A stretch of DNA of 6,539 nt from Candidatus Thorarchaeota archaeon (GCA_016840245.1 JAEOST010000395.1:1-6539); one strand, 5' to 3'; numbered from the stretch's first letter, positions 1-6,539 are shown. The notes: generated from the sequence alone by a model not told the origin. Numbers and translations: made by a program.

Positions 1-439
1 TAAATGAGGTCTGAATAATGCTGGGATAAACTCCCCACATTGTCATCGTATCATTGCTAGAACGATAGTACTGTGTCCTATATCCAAATCTATTCTGACC
101 TGCATGATTGCACCATGTCAAAGTCATGAATGTTGGCAATCCACTCTCATCTGCTAGGTAGATGAAATAATTCGCTAGATAATCTGGGTCTGAGTTATCC
201 ACAGTGATATCCACAGAAAACTCAGCAAGTTCGTTGACAGAGAAAGCCTCCGGGAACTCGTATGTATAGGTTGGACCATGCCAGTCTGAACCACTTGGGA
301 TATTATCAACGTAGAGATAACTACCTGATGATAACCAATCTCCATCACCTACATTCCATGAATATTCATCCTCGATCCACGGAGTCGCCCAAGATGTTTC
401 TTTCACAAAGCCTGTCAAGTTTGTTCCATCATGATACCA
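1..439 (-). repeat. C-terminal beta-sandwich module B, cut by window edge (residues 1245 onward)
   Basis: The module opens WYHDGTNLTGF, matching WHHDCSNATGF of module A, and repeats the central pattern as NIPSGSDWHGPTYTYEFP and FSVNE. The spacing between the two openings is 224 residues. About 146 residues are visible before the edge, so its closing strand and anything after it are not seen. Confidence 0.6.
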
Positions 440-3400
440 TGGAGCTGTATATGTTGGTGATAGCTTAGGTGGAGGTGCTATTATTCGTGTTTCAAATTCA
501 ATGAATATGTCATCCACTAACATCGGGAATAATGGATCAGAATCATAACGAGCTCCAGCTATTGCAACATACTGAATCTCACGAAGTCTATCCTCTTCAG
601 GTAGTGTTACAATGAACGATTCTCCTAAACCTTCAACAAATCCCATCAAACCCTGTGTGGTATTGTATCTCATAGCCATTAAGCCATCAAATGATGTCCA
701 TATCACTGGATATCCCGATCCAAAACCAGATCGACTACCATTATCATAGACATAACTCACTCCATAGGCCCCTTGACTGCTCGCACCCCATCCATCACCA
801 AAGCTGACGAACATAATCGGATTTCTATCTGCATCTCCCAACATCACTACTTGATATCCAGTATATGATGTTAGAGAATTGTCCGCAGCTACTGATACTG
901 AGAAATTCAAGATATCATTAACACGGAATGTTTGAGGAAGTTCGTATTCATACACAGGACCGTGGTAGTCTGTTCCGGTTGGGATATTGGTAAGTGTTAG
1001 ATTTGAACCGTCTGAGACTAAATCACCACTGACTATGTTCCAAGTCATCCAATTGATATTCCAAGAGTCATTGTATGTGAAGCCTGTAGCATTTGAGCAA
1101 TCATGATGCCACTGATTGTATCCTCCCCAAGCTCCATGAGATGGTTCTATATCTGCCCATTTTCGAACATAGACATCATCTGTCCAGTAAGTATTCCACC
1201 TGTAACGATGACTATTCGGAGCATTGAAGTTGCGGAGATATCCTGCTGATCCAGGATAGGATACGTGGTATCCTCCGACATAGTCACTGTTATCGTCCCA
1301 TGAGTGAAGGACAAACTGAGATCCAAATCTCCACTCAATAGAATACCATGTGTCTGCTGCACATCCCTGATAGTTAGGACTGACATCGTGATAGACGTCT
1401 GAGCTATCAGAGTATTCCAGGTGGGCAGATGGGTGTGGAGATCTCCAAACCGCACTGGTGCTGGCTGTACCATAGAACGTATTGTATGATAATTCTATTC
1501 TATCCCGGCGCCATTTCCAACCTACTGCTACGTTACCTTCTACGCCGCCAGAATAGTTCAAATGGTTTGTAAAAACATAGGTTGCCACTGAATCTCCCGA
1601 CTCTGTAATTCCTAATACCTGATTTGAACTATCTACTGGATCGAGTTCAATATCTACCGTATCTGTAGAACCGGATTCTCCTGTCGGTGTTTGCCAAAGT
1701 GTCGTATCCGGATTAGCACCTAATGTATCATCCTCGAAATTGTCAAAGAAAATGAATGTTGCACTACCATTGCTGGTTGTAGATACAACATCGTTACCAT
1801 AGTACATGAAGATGATTGTATCACTATCTAGGTTGTCTTGTACCTCAATCCAGAACGTTGCATTGATGGACTCGGTGTATGACTCTCTCCAATAGTCAAG
1901 CTGAGTCAATCCGTCATCTGCAGTAAATCTGATGTCGTCAAAATCTGTTTGACACTTTGAACCAGTAAATACATTATTTTCATTGTCAGCTCCTGATCCA
2001 TAATTTACTACTATCTGAATCTGGTAATTTGTACCCGCACCTGATGCACCATGTACAATATGCGATTTTCTATACTCCCATCCGGCTAACCAGGAATGTT
2101 CTTCAGCTCCCCATGAATCTTGAACCGGTTCTGATACAATCCACTTTCTAACATAGGTGTCATCATACCATGTCCTGTAGCCAGACTGCTGTGAATACCT
2201 GATACTGAATATGTCATCTGGGATTGGATTTCCATTGTTTGCATTCAGATCTATCTCACCCATGTAGAGACCATCTTTCCATGCATAGAACTTGTTCAAT
2301 GTGTAAGACACGCCTATATTGATCTCAAACCAGATATCAGATCCACCAGTGTAATTTTGAGGCCATGTTGTATAGTCACTGGGCACATAATACTGAAAAT
2401 TGCTCTCATACCCTCTCATAACGTACTTGTTGTTCTCCTGTATTGAAGTTAGTAGAGGTGCATGACCTCCTCGGAGTTGATTATCGTCTCTCACCCAGTT
2501 GTGAACCATGAAGTCGTAAGTAATCGGATCATTCGATCCAGTGATATTCGCTTCCATCTGTGGCCCTGGAGAATCATACAACGTTACAGAATATTGACCA
2601 CGAGCTGCTTCAGCACTTGTAATTGTACAGGATCCTATTATTGTATCCCATTCGTCGAGATCTTGATCCTCATAGTCATCAAAGAAGATGAAAGTTTCAG
2701 TTCCATTACTCGTGGTTGTAGCATCTGCATTTCCATAATACATGAAGATTGTTGTGTCAATGTCCAAAATATCCCGAATCTCGACCCAGAACGTTGCATT
2801 CTCTGATGGTGTATAGGTTTCCCTCCAGTAATCAAGAAGTGTGACACCATCATCATCTGTGAATCTTATATCATCAAAGTCTGGTTGGCATTTCGAGCTG
2901 CAGAATACATTCTGTCCTGAATCTATCCCACTGCCGTAGTTCACTATTACCTGAACCTGATAGTTCATCCCAGCTCCTACTGACCCTGTGATATTATGGG
3001 ATTTCCTGTAATCCCATCCAGAAAGCCATTTAGCACTGGTTTCCCAACTACCATGAATCGGATCGACTCCAACTGCTTTCCGAATGAAGACGTAATCAAA
3101 ATCCAAATTCATAGTACCAACATTCAGCACATCTGACCAGCCATAAACATAGCATCCAAGGAAGATGTAATGCTGAATCGTATCAAAGCTGCCACCATTG
3201 TAGGTGGACAATGTAGAACCATTTTGAAGCCACGCATTCTTTGTAGCATTAGTTGGAGTGCTTATGAATTCGGTTCTCATGAAAGTGTCCTTCACATAGG
3301 TTCCGATTATTGGGTCGTAGTGATCGTATCCTGCTACGGGTGAAACATCAAAATATGCACGAAGATAGTCATCGCCTGAAGTATTGTAGGAAAGGAAGTA

Positions 3401-4171
3401 TGCCATTCGAGTATGATCATCACCTACTGTGTCAGCACAACTTACTCCCCACTCACGATTGATAGTCATCTCATTGACTCGCCAACGAGTAACAATAGAT
3501 CGGTTTCTCATCTCATACGTATTGTCTGTCTTCATACTTGGAAAGTTAATGCTGGCTCCAGTACTCGTCAATGAAGTTGAAGCAAGACCACCAGACTCAG
3601 TCCAAGTCCCCCAGACATCCCAAAGATCTGTGTCGATTGAACCGTCTTCAAAATCATCAAAGAATTCGAATGTTGCTTGACCATCACTAGTTGTGACGAC
3701 TGCATCATTGCCATAATACACGAAGATTGACACATCAGAATCCAAATTATCTTGAACCTCTACCCAGAAAGTTGCATTCTCTGAATCTGTGTACTCTTCT
3801 ATCCAGTAGTCTAATTGAGTTACACCATCATCGTCTGTGAATCGAATATCATCGAAATCTGCCTGACATCCGTCCGAACAATACATGGTCCCTCCTGAGT
3901 CAATACCCGGACCATACTGAATAGTCAGTTCGATTTGATAGTTAGTCCCAGACCCAACTACGCCTTGAATCTGATGGGATTTTCGAAATTCCCAACCTGT
4001 TAGCCATGGTTCACTTGTTGGATTGAATGAATTCTCCAATGGCGTGTCATGCTGCTCAATATCCGAGGTTGATTCACTCGGAGCTCCTAGAGCAGGAATA
4101 GTACCAACCGGAATTGTCAGGATAGCAATTACAAAAATTGAGACGAAAAGCGAGAAACTACTTGCTTTCAT
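1..4171 (-). CDS. Giant secreted surface protein with three DUF2341 domains (3' end outside window)
   Basis: The frame is open from the ATG at 4169-4171 to the left edge (1390 full codons plus one base), with no in-frame stop. Residues 1-30 are a signal peptide. Residues 56-176, 382-502 and 694-814 are DUF2341 domains (WLxGWxxRKSH opening, DFDDIRFT core, YYGN, then TFxFFDDFED). Each is followed by about 190-200 residues of predicted beta-sandwich of LamG/ConA-like type, ending in a strand such as DDVYVRKW (998-1005). From about 1021 come two different but mutually similar sandwich modules joined by a Pro-rich linker near 1232-1240 (APPPKLSP). N-x-S/T sequons are frequent, which fits a glycosylated exported protein. 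The stop and any C-terminal anchor lie outside the window. DUF2341 has no established catalytic role; adhesion or glycan binding at the cell surface is inference. The start is supported by the signal peptide and an upstream GAGGG, although the frame stays open further upstream. Confidence is high for the gene and domain family, low for function. Confidence 0.93.
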   Translation of the reverse strand, partial: MKASSFSLFVSIFVIAILTIPVGTIPALGAPSESTSDIEQHDTPLENSFNPTSEPWLTGWEFRKSHQIQGVVGSGTNYQIELTIQYGPGIDSGGTMYCSDGCQADFDDIRFTDDDGVTQLDYWIEEYTDSENATFWVEVQDNLDSDVSIFVYYGNDAVVTTSDGQATFEFFDDFEDGSIDTDLWDVWGTWTESGGLASTSLTSTGASINFPSMKTDNTYEMRNRSIVTRWRVNEMTINREWGVSCADTVGDDHTRMAYFLSYNTSGDDYLRAYFDVSPVAGYDHYDPIIGTYVKDTFMRTEFISTPTNATKNAWLQNGSTLSTYNGGSFDTIQHYIFLGCYVYGWSDVLNVGTMNLDFDYVFIRKAVGVDPIHGSWETSAKWLSGWDYRKSHNITGSVGAGMNYQVQVIVNYGSGIDSGQNVFCSSKCQPDFDDIRFTDDDGVTLLDYWRETYTPSENATFWVEIRDILDIDTTIFMYYGNADATTTSNGTETFIFFDDYEDQDLDEWDTIIGSCTITSAEAARGQYSVTLYDSPGPQMEANITGSNDPITYDFMVHNWVRDDNQLRGGHAPLLTSIQENNKYVMRGYESNFQYYVPSDYTTWPQNYTGGSDIWFEINIGVSYTLNKFYAWKDGLYMGEIDLNANNGNPIPDDIFSIRYSQQSGYRTWYDDTYVRKWIVSEPVQDSWGAEEHSWLAGWEYRKSHIVHGASGAGTNYQIQIVVNYGSGADNENNVFTGSKCQTDFDDIRFTADDGLTQLDYWRESYTESINATFWIEVQDNLDSDTIIFMYYGNDVVSTTSNGSATFIFFDNFEDDTLGANPDTTLWQTPTGESGSTDTVDIELDPVDSSNQVLGITESGDSVATYVFTNHLNYSGGVEGNVAVGWKWRRDRIELSYNTFYGTASTSAVWRSPHPSAHLEYSDSSDVYHDVSPNYQGCAADTWYSIEWRFGSQFVLHSWDDNSDYVGGYHVSYPGSAGYLRNFNAPNSHRYRWNTYWTDDVYVRKWADIEPSHGAWGGYNQWHHDCSNATGFTYNDSWNINWMTWNIVSGDLVSDGSNLTLTNIPTGTDYHGPVYEYELPQTFRVNDILNFSVSVAADNSLTSYTGYQVVMLGDADRNPIMFVSFGDGWGASSQGAYGVSYVYDNGSRSGFGSGYPVIWTSFDGLMAMRYNTTQGLMGFVEGLGESFIVTLPEEDRLREIQYVAIAGARYDSDPLFPMLVDDIFIEFETRIIAPPPKLSPTYTAPWYHDGTNLTGFVKETSWATPWIEDEYSWNVGDGDWLSSGSYLYVDNIPSGSDWHGPTYTYEFPEAFSVNELAEFSVDITVDNSDPDYLANYFIYLADESGLPTFMTLTWCNHAGQNRFGYRTQYYRSSNDTMTMWGVYPSIIQTSF
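488..1111 (-). repeat. C-terminal beta-sandwich module A (residues 1021-1228)
   Basis: The module opens WHHDCSNATGF and has no DUF2341 before it. Its middle contains NIPTGTDYHGPVYEYELP and FRVND, and it ends in a strand VDDIFIEFE that resembles the closing strand of the earlier sandwich segments. It aligns by eye with the next module. A ConA/LamG-like jelly-roll fold is inferred from the strand pattern and the closing motif; I cannot assign a named family. Confidence 0.6.
1730..2092 (-). repeat. DUF2341 domain, unit 3 (residues 694-814)
   Basis: This is the third 121-residue copy, opening WLAGWEYRKSH and closing FIFFDNFED. All main DUF2341 landmarks are present. The first Cys of the pair seen in units 1 and 2 is Thr here (Phe-Thr-Gly-Ser-Lys-Cys), so Cys740 has no local partner. 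The sandwich segment after it (about 815-1015) ends in DDVYVRKW. Confidence 0.88.
2666..3028 (-). repeat. DUF2341 domain, unit 2 (residues 382-502)
   Basis: This is the second 121-residue copy, opening WLSGWDYRKSH and closing FIFFDDYED. By hand it is about 69% identical to unit 3 (83 of 121) and about 65% to unit 1. It keeps the CxxxC pair (Cys424, Cys428). Its sandwich segment (about 503-688) is shorter than those of units 1 and 3 and ends in DDTYVRKW. Confidence 0.88.
3644..4006 (-). repeat. DUF2341 domain, unit 1 (residues 56-176)
   Basis: The unit is 121 residues, opening WLTGWEFRKSH and closing FEFFDDFED. It contains the DFDDIRFTDDDG core, LDYWIEEYT, ENATFWVEVQDNL and VYYGN, which together match the DUF2341 pattern. 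By hand it is about 65% identical to unit 2 (79 of 121) and to unit 3, without gaps. A CxxxC pair (Cys98, Cys102) sits just before the DFDDIRF core. The following sandwich segment (about 177-377) ends in DYVFIRK. Confidence 0.88.
4082..4171 (-). other. Signal peptide of the surface protein
   Basis: The protein begins with MKASS, followed by a hydrophobic core (about residues 6-22, FSLFVSIFVIAILTIPV) and a short small-residue stretch ending ALGA. Cleavage is plausible after Ala27 or Ala30; the exact site is uncertain because Pro follows Ala30. An acidic, Ser-rich linker (about residues 31-55) then leads to the first DUF2341 domain. This points to Sec-dependent export. Confidence 0.8.
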
Positions 4172-4179
4172 AACAATGA

Positions 4180-4184
4180 CCCTC
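4180..4184 (-). promoter_or_regulatory. Ribosome binding site for the surface protein
   Basis: On the minus strand GAGGG lies 8 bases before the ATG at 4169-4171. This is a moderate Shine-Dalgarno match and supports this start over any position further upstream in the same open frame. Confidence 0.55.
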
Positions 4185-4203
4185 GCCTTTAGAGTCTGCT
4201 TCG

Positions 4204-4254
4204 CTTGATATATCTCTTTGGGGATTCTAAAAATGAAAAGATAATATTTAATTT
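4204..4254 (-). promoter_or_regulatory. Probable promoter of the surface protein (two candidate TATA-like boxes)
   Basis: Read on the minus strand, this stretch has two AT-rich candidates. AAATTAAATATTAT (4241-4254) would place the transcript start near 4221 and give a leader of about 50 bases. AGAGATATATC (4207-4217 reversed) would start transcription only some 13 bases before the ATG, barely including the ribosome binding site. The first looks more likely. It overlaps the box used for the opposite direction, so the two genes may compete for or share control. Confidence 0.35.
4234..4250 (+). promoter_or_regulatory. Probable archaeal promoter (BRE/TATA) for the 280-residue membrane protein
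   Basis: A purine-rich GAAAAG (BRE-like) is followed directly by ATAATATTTA (4241-4250). A TATA box centred near 4245 predicts transcription starting near 4270, about 30 bases before the ATG at 4301. That leader would contain the GGAGGT ribosome binding site, so box, leader and start agree with each other. Confidence 0.5.
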
Positions 4255-4284
4255 CGAATAACTCGACAATGTGTCATCGGGTTT

Positions 4285-4290
4285 GGAGGT
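4285..4290 (+). promoter_or_regulatory. Strong ribosome binding site that fixes the start at 4301
   Basis: GGAGGT lies 10 bases before the ATG at 4301. A longer in-frame reading from GTG at 4271 is possible but has no ribosome binding site and would put this motif inside the gene. The ATG at 4301 is therefore the preferred start. Confidence 0.75.
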
Positions 4291-4300
4291 TTATACTAGC

Positions 4301-5143
4301 ATGCGCGCTAATCAAGAAGATAACCAAGAAACATGGTCTTCTGTTCTGATTTACGGGATCTCAGCATCATCTGTAAAAAGTGACATTGATACTATCACCG
4401 GTAAACAATCCGGTAAGTTTGGTGTAAAGACTGAAGAAACTGGAACGGTAATTGCTCAATCGGAGGTCACGGGTGGTAGTGGTTCTGGATATTGTGACTG
4501 CAACTGTTCTGGTGGTGGTGGAGATGGAGAAGCATATTGCCTCATCGTTGTTGCTGTACTTATGGTTCTGTTTGCCATAGTCTGGGCAATTGTAATGCTG
4601 GCTTTTGCGATTATGACACTTGGTGGATTTGTCAAGAGGAGATATAGAACACGCCTGTTAATGGAGAAAGAAAACCAAGAATTAGCAGGAAAATTAGCAG
4701 TACTCGCGTTCAGAAAGGGTGGAGTAGCTAAGTATCACCTTGGTTCGGTACAATATGATGACTGGGTGGATGATACATTCAACCTCTTCGTGAGAAAGAA
4801 GTATATCCGTCAGATCAGCTTCTTCTTTGGGTACGTATGGGGTGCGATTGAAATCATAACCAAACTCAATCAGATCTTCTTAGATCCATCTGACTACAAT
4901 CTATGGCCACTCAGAATTGTGATGATTGCAATCATGCTACCGTTATTGTTATACAGCCCATTTCTAGAGTTCTCCATCAGAGGTGCTTTTGAGAGGGGTG
5001 AAGAAGCAGTAGACCGATTGCTCATGGAATTTCCGGAGTTCTCCCCAGAAACCAAAATGAAGTTTTCATCAGATCCAGAAGTTGATGATCGCACTCCACA
5101 ATCTGTTGCTGATGACGACGACAGTAGGTATTACGGGAACTAA
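4301..5143 (+). CDS. Membrane protein with Cys/Gly cluster, unknown family
   Basis: The product is 280 residues and I do not recognise a family. Residues 1-60 are polar, rich in Ser, Thr and Gly, with no signal peptide. A cluster CDCNCSGGGGDGEAYC (Cys65, 67, 69 and 80) runs straight into a long hydrophobic helix (about 80-110), followed by the basic KRRYRTR (112-118). Residues 119-165 look soluble and partly helical. A second hydrophobic stretch (171-189, with FFFGYVWGAIEII) and a third (203-224, with IVMIAIMLPLLL) follow, and the C-terminus is acidic (four Asp at 271-274). By the positive-inside rule the N-terminus with the Cys cluster lies outside and the C-terminus inside, with three spans; this is inference. 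The gene is divergent from the surface-protein gene and 92 bases upstream of the EEP gene, so an envelope role is plausible but no function can be named. The start is chosen on GGAGGT; starting at GTG 4271 would add 10 residues. Confidence 0.85.
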   Translation: MRANQEDNQETWSSVLIYGISASSVKSDIDTITGKQSGKFGVKTEETGTVIAQSEVTGGSGSGYCDCNCSGGGGDGEAYCLIVVAVLMVLFAIVWAIVMLAFAIMTLGGFVKRRYRTRLLMEKENQELAGKLAVLAFRKGGVAKYHLGSVQYDDWVDDTFNLFVRKKYIRQISFFFGYVWGAIEIITKLNQIFLDPSDYNLWPLRIVMIAIMLPLLLYSPFLEFSIRGAFERGEEAVDRLLMEFPEFSPETKMKFSSDPEVDDRTPQSVADDDDSRYYGN

Positions 5144-5168
5144 TGGTAGTGGAACGCATGCTACCTTT

Positions 5169-5190
5169 GGATTGTGAGAAGCAACAATCC
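5169..5190 (+). terminator. Small hairpin between the two plus-strand genes
   Basis: GGATTGT (5169-5175) and ACAATCC (5184-5190) are a perfect 7-base inverted repeat around an 8-base loop, 25 bases after the stop codon at 5143. No clear run of T follows (the next bases are TAAAAGGCTGG), so an intrinsic terminator is doubtful. It could also be an RNA processing element or chance. Confidence 0.25.
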
Positions 5191-5223
5191 TAAAAGGCTG
5201 GTCTTATTCCTAACCCTCTCTCA

Positions 5224-5228
5224 GAGGT
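5224..5228 (+). promoter_or_regulatory. Ribosome binding site that supports a GTG start
   Basis: GAGGT lies 7 bases before the GTG at 5236-5238. It supports that codon rather than the later in-frame ATG at 5290, which would cut away the hydrophobic N-terminal segment. Confidence 0.65.
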
Positions 5229-5235
5229 AGTTTCA

Positions 5236-6539
5236 GTGAAAATTAGACAGCTTGCAATTATTCTTGGACTTCTGCTCCTGATTATATCTATGACTTTTGG
5301 CATCATGTTGATGATGAACATGACTCCTCCCCCAGAAGAGCAGGATTTACGCCCGCAACTCGTCGTTCTGAATCCCTCTGAAGATGAAATCCTCTCAGGT
5401 GTTGTTGATATCCAAGTCAATATCACTGATGAGGAATCCCTCGAATCTGACATCTACATTGATGGATCGCTTGTCACTTCTGCAAACGAATATAGTTGGG
5501 ACACGACACAATATCCTGATGGACGTCATACTCTCCGGTTTTTTGTCGAAGATAGTGCTGAACAAGATGATGTCGAATTCTTTGAAGTCATGGTTGACAA
5601 TGAAGCAGACACTACCTACACTGCGGACCTCTTCAAAATCATGGAATACAACATCATGGAATCTGGATTGAACTCGAACTGGAAGAATATAGTCAAGAGA
5701 GAGAATCCTGATATCCTGATTCTTGTCGAAACCGGTTATTTTGACGATTCCGCTAATGAAGACCTGAACGCATATACAAGCGAATTCAATGAGTATTTCT
5801 CTGATGAAGCCCCATATGATTCCTATACTGCATATACGGACTCATTTCCTACCACTGGTGAAACTATCCTCAGTCGATTCCCCATCACGAATTTTACTCA
5901 AGTAGATCAAGTACCATTAGATGATGGTTCCCTCTATCACATTACACACGATGCAATCCATGCAGAGGTGGATATCAATGGAGTCAATGTTCATGTCTTT
6001 GGAGTACACTTGAAAGCTTTAGGGGGAGAGTCTAATCAGAATCGTCGCGAGGTTGAAATGGAAGGACTGATCAATTACATGGATAACCTAGGACCAGTAC
6101 CTATTCTCTATCTAAGTGATCAGAATTCTTACTCTCCAGATGATGTTGGCGATATGACACCACAGAGCACATCATTCCTAGGGTATGGTCCTATGACAAT
6201 GATGCTCTATCCAGAGAACGAAACCTATGGAGAGTATTCCTCTGAAGTGCACAATTTCACTGATGTATTCAGAACATTAAATCCTGATGAACCTGGTTAT
6301 ACACTGGGTCACCAGTATATCGACACTGCTATTCGGATTGACTACATCATAGTCAATCAATACTTTGAGCATATGCTTGTCAACTCTACACTTTCTGATG
6401 CAGAACCTGCGGATGAAGCTTCAGACCACTATGCTGTGACAGCATTTCTGAATTGGACCGCAAACCCCGACCCTTTGACTGACCAAGCTAACGATGACAA
6501 ATCAATTGAAAGTTCAAACCTGCCTATATCCTCAATCGA
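5236..6539 (+). CDS. Exported Ig-like plus EEP-superfamily phosphoesterase (3' end outside window)
   Basis: 434 codons are visible from GTG 5236; an in-frame stop at 5191-5193 limits extension upstream. Residues 4-29 are a hydrophobic signal peptide or anchor (KIRQLAIILGLLLLIIS start). Residues about 40-122 match bacterial Ig-like domains of the Big_7 kind (YIDGSLV, YSWDTTQYPDGRHTLRFFVED, closing VDN). Residues about 131-406 are an endonuclease/exonuclease/phosphatase domain: EYNI (Asn139), PDILILVETG (Glu165), SRFPI (213-217), VFGVHLKA (His258), YLSDQNSY (Asp295, Asn297), RIDYI (Asp369) and SDHYAV (Asp397, His398). In this superfamily these residues bind divalent metal and cut phosphodiester or phosphomonoester bonds in nucleic acids, phospholipids or inositol phosphates. 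The usual GDFN motif reads SDQN but keeps Asp and Asn. The substrate cannot be read from sequence; an extracellular nuclease is one option. Residues after 406 are polar and the end is not seen. It may be co-transcribed with the membrane protein upstream. Confidence 0.9.
   Translation, partial: MKIRQLAIILGLLLLIISMTFGIMLMMNMTPPPEEQDLRPQLVVLNPSEDEILSGVVDIQVNITDEESLESDIYIDGSLVTSANEYSWDTTQYPDGRHTLRFFVEDSAEQDDVEFFEVMVDNEADTTYTADLFKIMEYNIMESGLNSNWKNIVKRENPDILILVETGYFDDSANEDLNAYTSEFNEYFSDEAPYDSYTAYTDSFPTTGETILSRFPITNFTQVDQVPLDDGSLYHITHDAIHAEVDINGVNVHVFGVHLKALGGESNQNRREVEMEGLINYMDNLGPVPILYLSDQNSYSPDDVGDMTPQSTSFLGYGPMTMMLYPENETYGEYSSEVHNFTDVFRTLNPDEPGYTLGHQYIDTAIRIDYIIVNQYFEHMLVNSTLSDAEPADEASDHYAVTAFLNWTANPDPLTDQANDDKSIESSNLPISSI

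Noticed and set aside
1147..1473. A 108-codon minus-strand frame inside the surface-protein gene
   Set aside because: It lies in another frame of the same strand, and the surface-protein frame there continues the beta-sandwich pattern without a break; no ribosome binding site or recognisable protein.
2462..2806. A 114-codon plus-strand frame antisense to DUF2341 unit 2
   Set aside because: It is the shadow of a clearly coding minus-strand domain and its translation has no recognisable features.
1730..4006. Tandem repeats as a mobile-element or CRISPR signature
   Set aside because: The repetition is explained by homologous protein domains about 1 kb apart with codon-level divergence; there are no short identical direct repeats with spacers and no transposase.
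3429..4208. Short plus-strand frames antisense to the start of the surface-protein gene
   Set aside because: They overlap the first DUF2341 module and signal peptide on the opposite strand and lack support of their own.
4207..4214. Palindrome GATATATC as an operator site
   Set aside because: An 8-base AT-rich palindrome is expected by chance in such a region, and there is no second copy to suggest a regulator binding site.
4493..4540. CxCxC-Gly region as a lipoprotein lipobox
   Set aside because: The Cys residues precede the hydrophobic helix instead of following a signal peptide, the wrong order for a lipobox.
5190..5671. Short frames in both directions over the start of the EEP gene
   Set aside because: The frame from GTG 5236 gives a hydrophobic export segment, an Ig-like domain and EEP motifs, so the others are shadows.

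Overview
The window looks archaeal, and an Asgard-type (Thorarchaeota/Lokiarchaeota-like) genome is my best guess. The reasons are GGAGGT/GAGGT-type ribosome binding sites at good spacing, a TATA-like box about 25 bases before a predicted transcript start, moderate-to-low GC, and very large secreted DUF2341 proteins dense in N-x-S/T sequons. The lineage is inference from style only; there is no marker gene here.

Layout: (1) Positions 1-4171 on the minus strand are one uninterrupted reading frame of at least 1390 codons. It starts at 4171 and runs off the left edge. It encodes a secreted surface protein: a signal peptide, three DUF2341 domains of exactly 121 residues each followed by a beta-sandwich (LamG/ConA-like) segment, then at least two further beta-sandwich modules of another type. 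(2) A 129-base divergent intergenic region (4172-4300) holds the control signals for both directions. (3) Positions 4301-5143 on the plus strand encode a 280-residue membrane protein of no family I recognise, with an odd Cys/Gly cluster just before its first membrane helix. (4) After a 92-base gap containing a small hairpin, a GTG-started plus-strand gene (5236 to beyond 6539) encodes a membrane-anchored or secreted protein with a bacterial-type Ig-like domain and an endonuclease/exonuclease/phosphatase (EEP) domain that keeps its catalytic residues.

Together the three genes form a cell-envelope locus: a giant modular surface protein, a small membrane protein, and an extracellular phosphoesterase or nuclease. 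The two plus-strand genes could be co-transcribed. Nothing shows that the divergent surface protein works with them beyond sharing an intergenic region. I saw no RNA genes, mobile elements, CRISPR arrays or attachment sites. Both end genes are truncated by the window edges, not broken.
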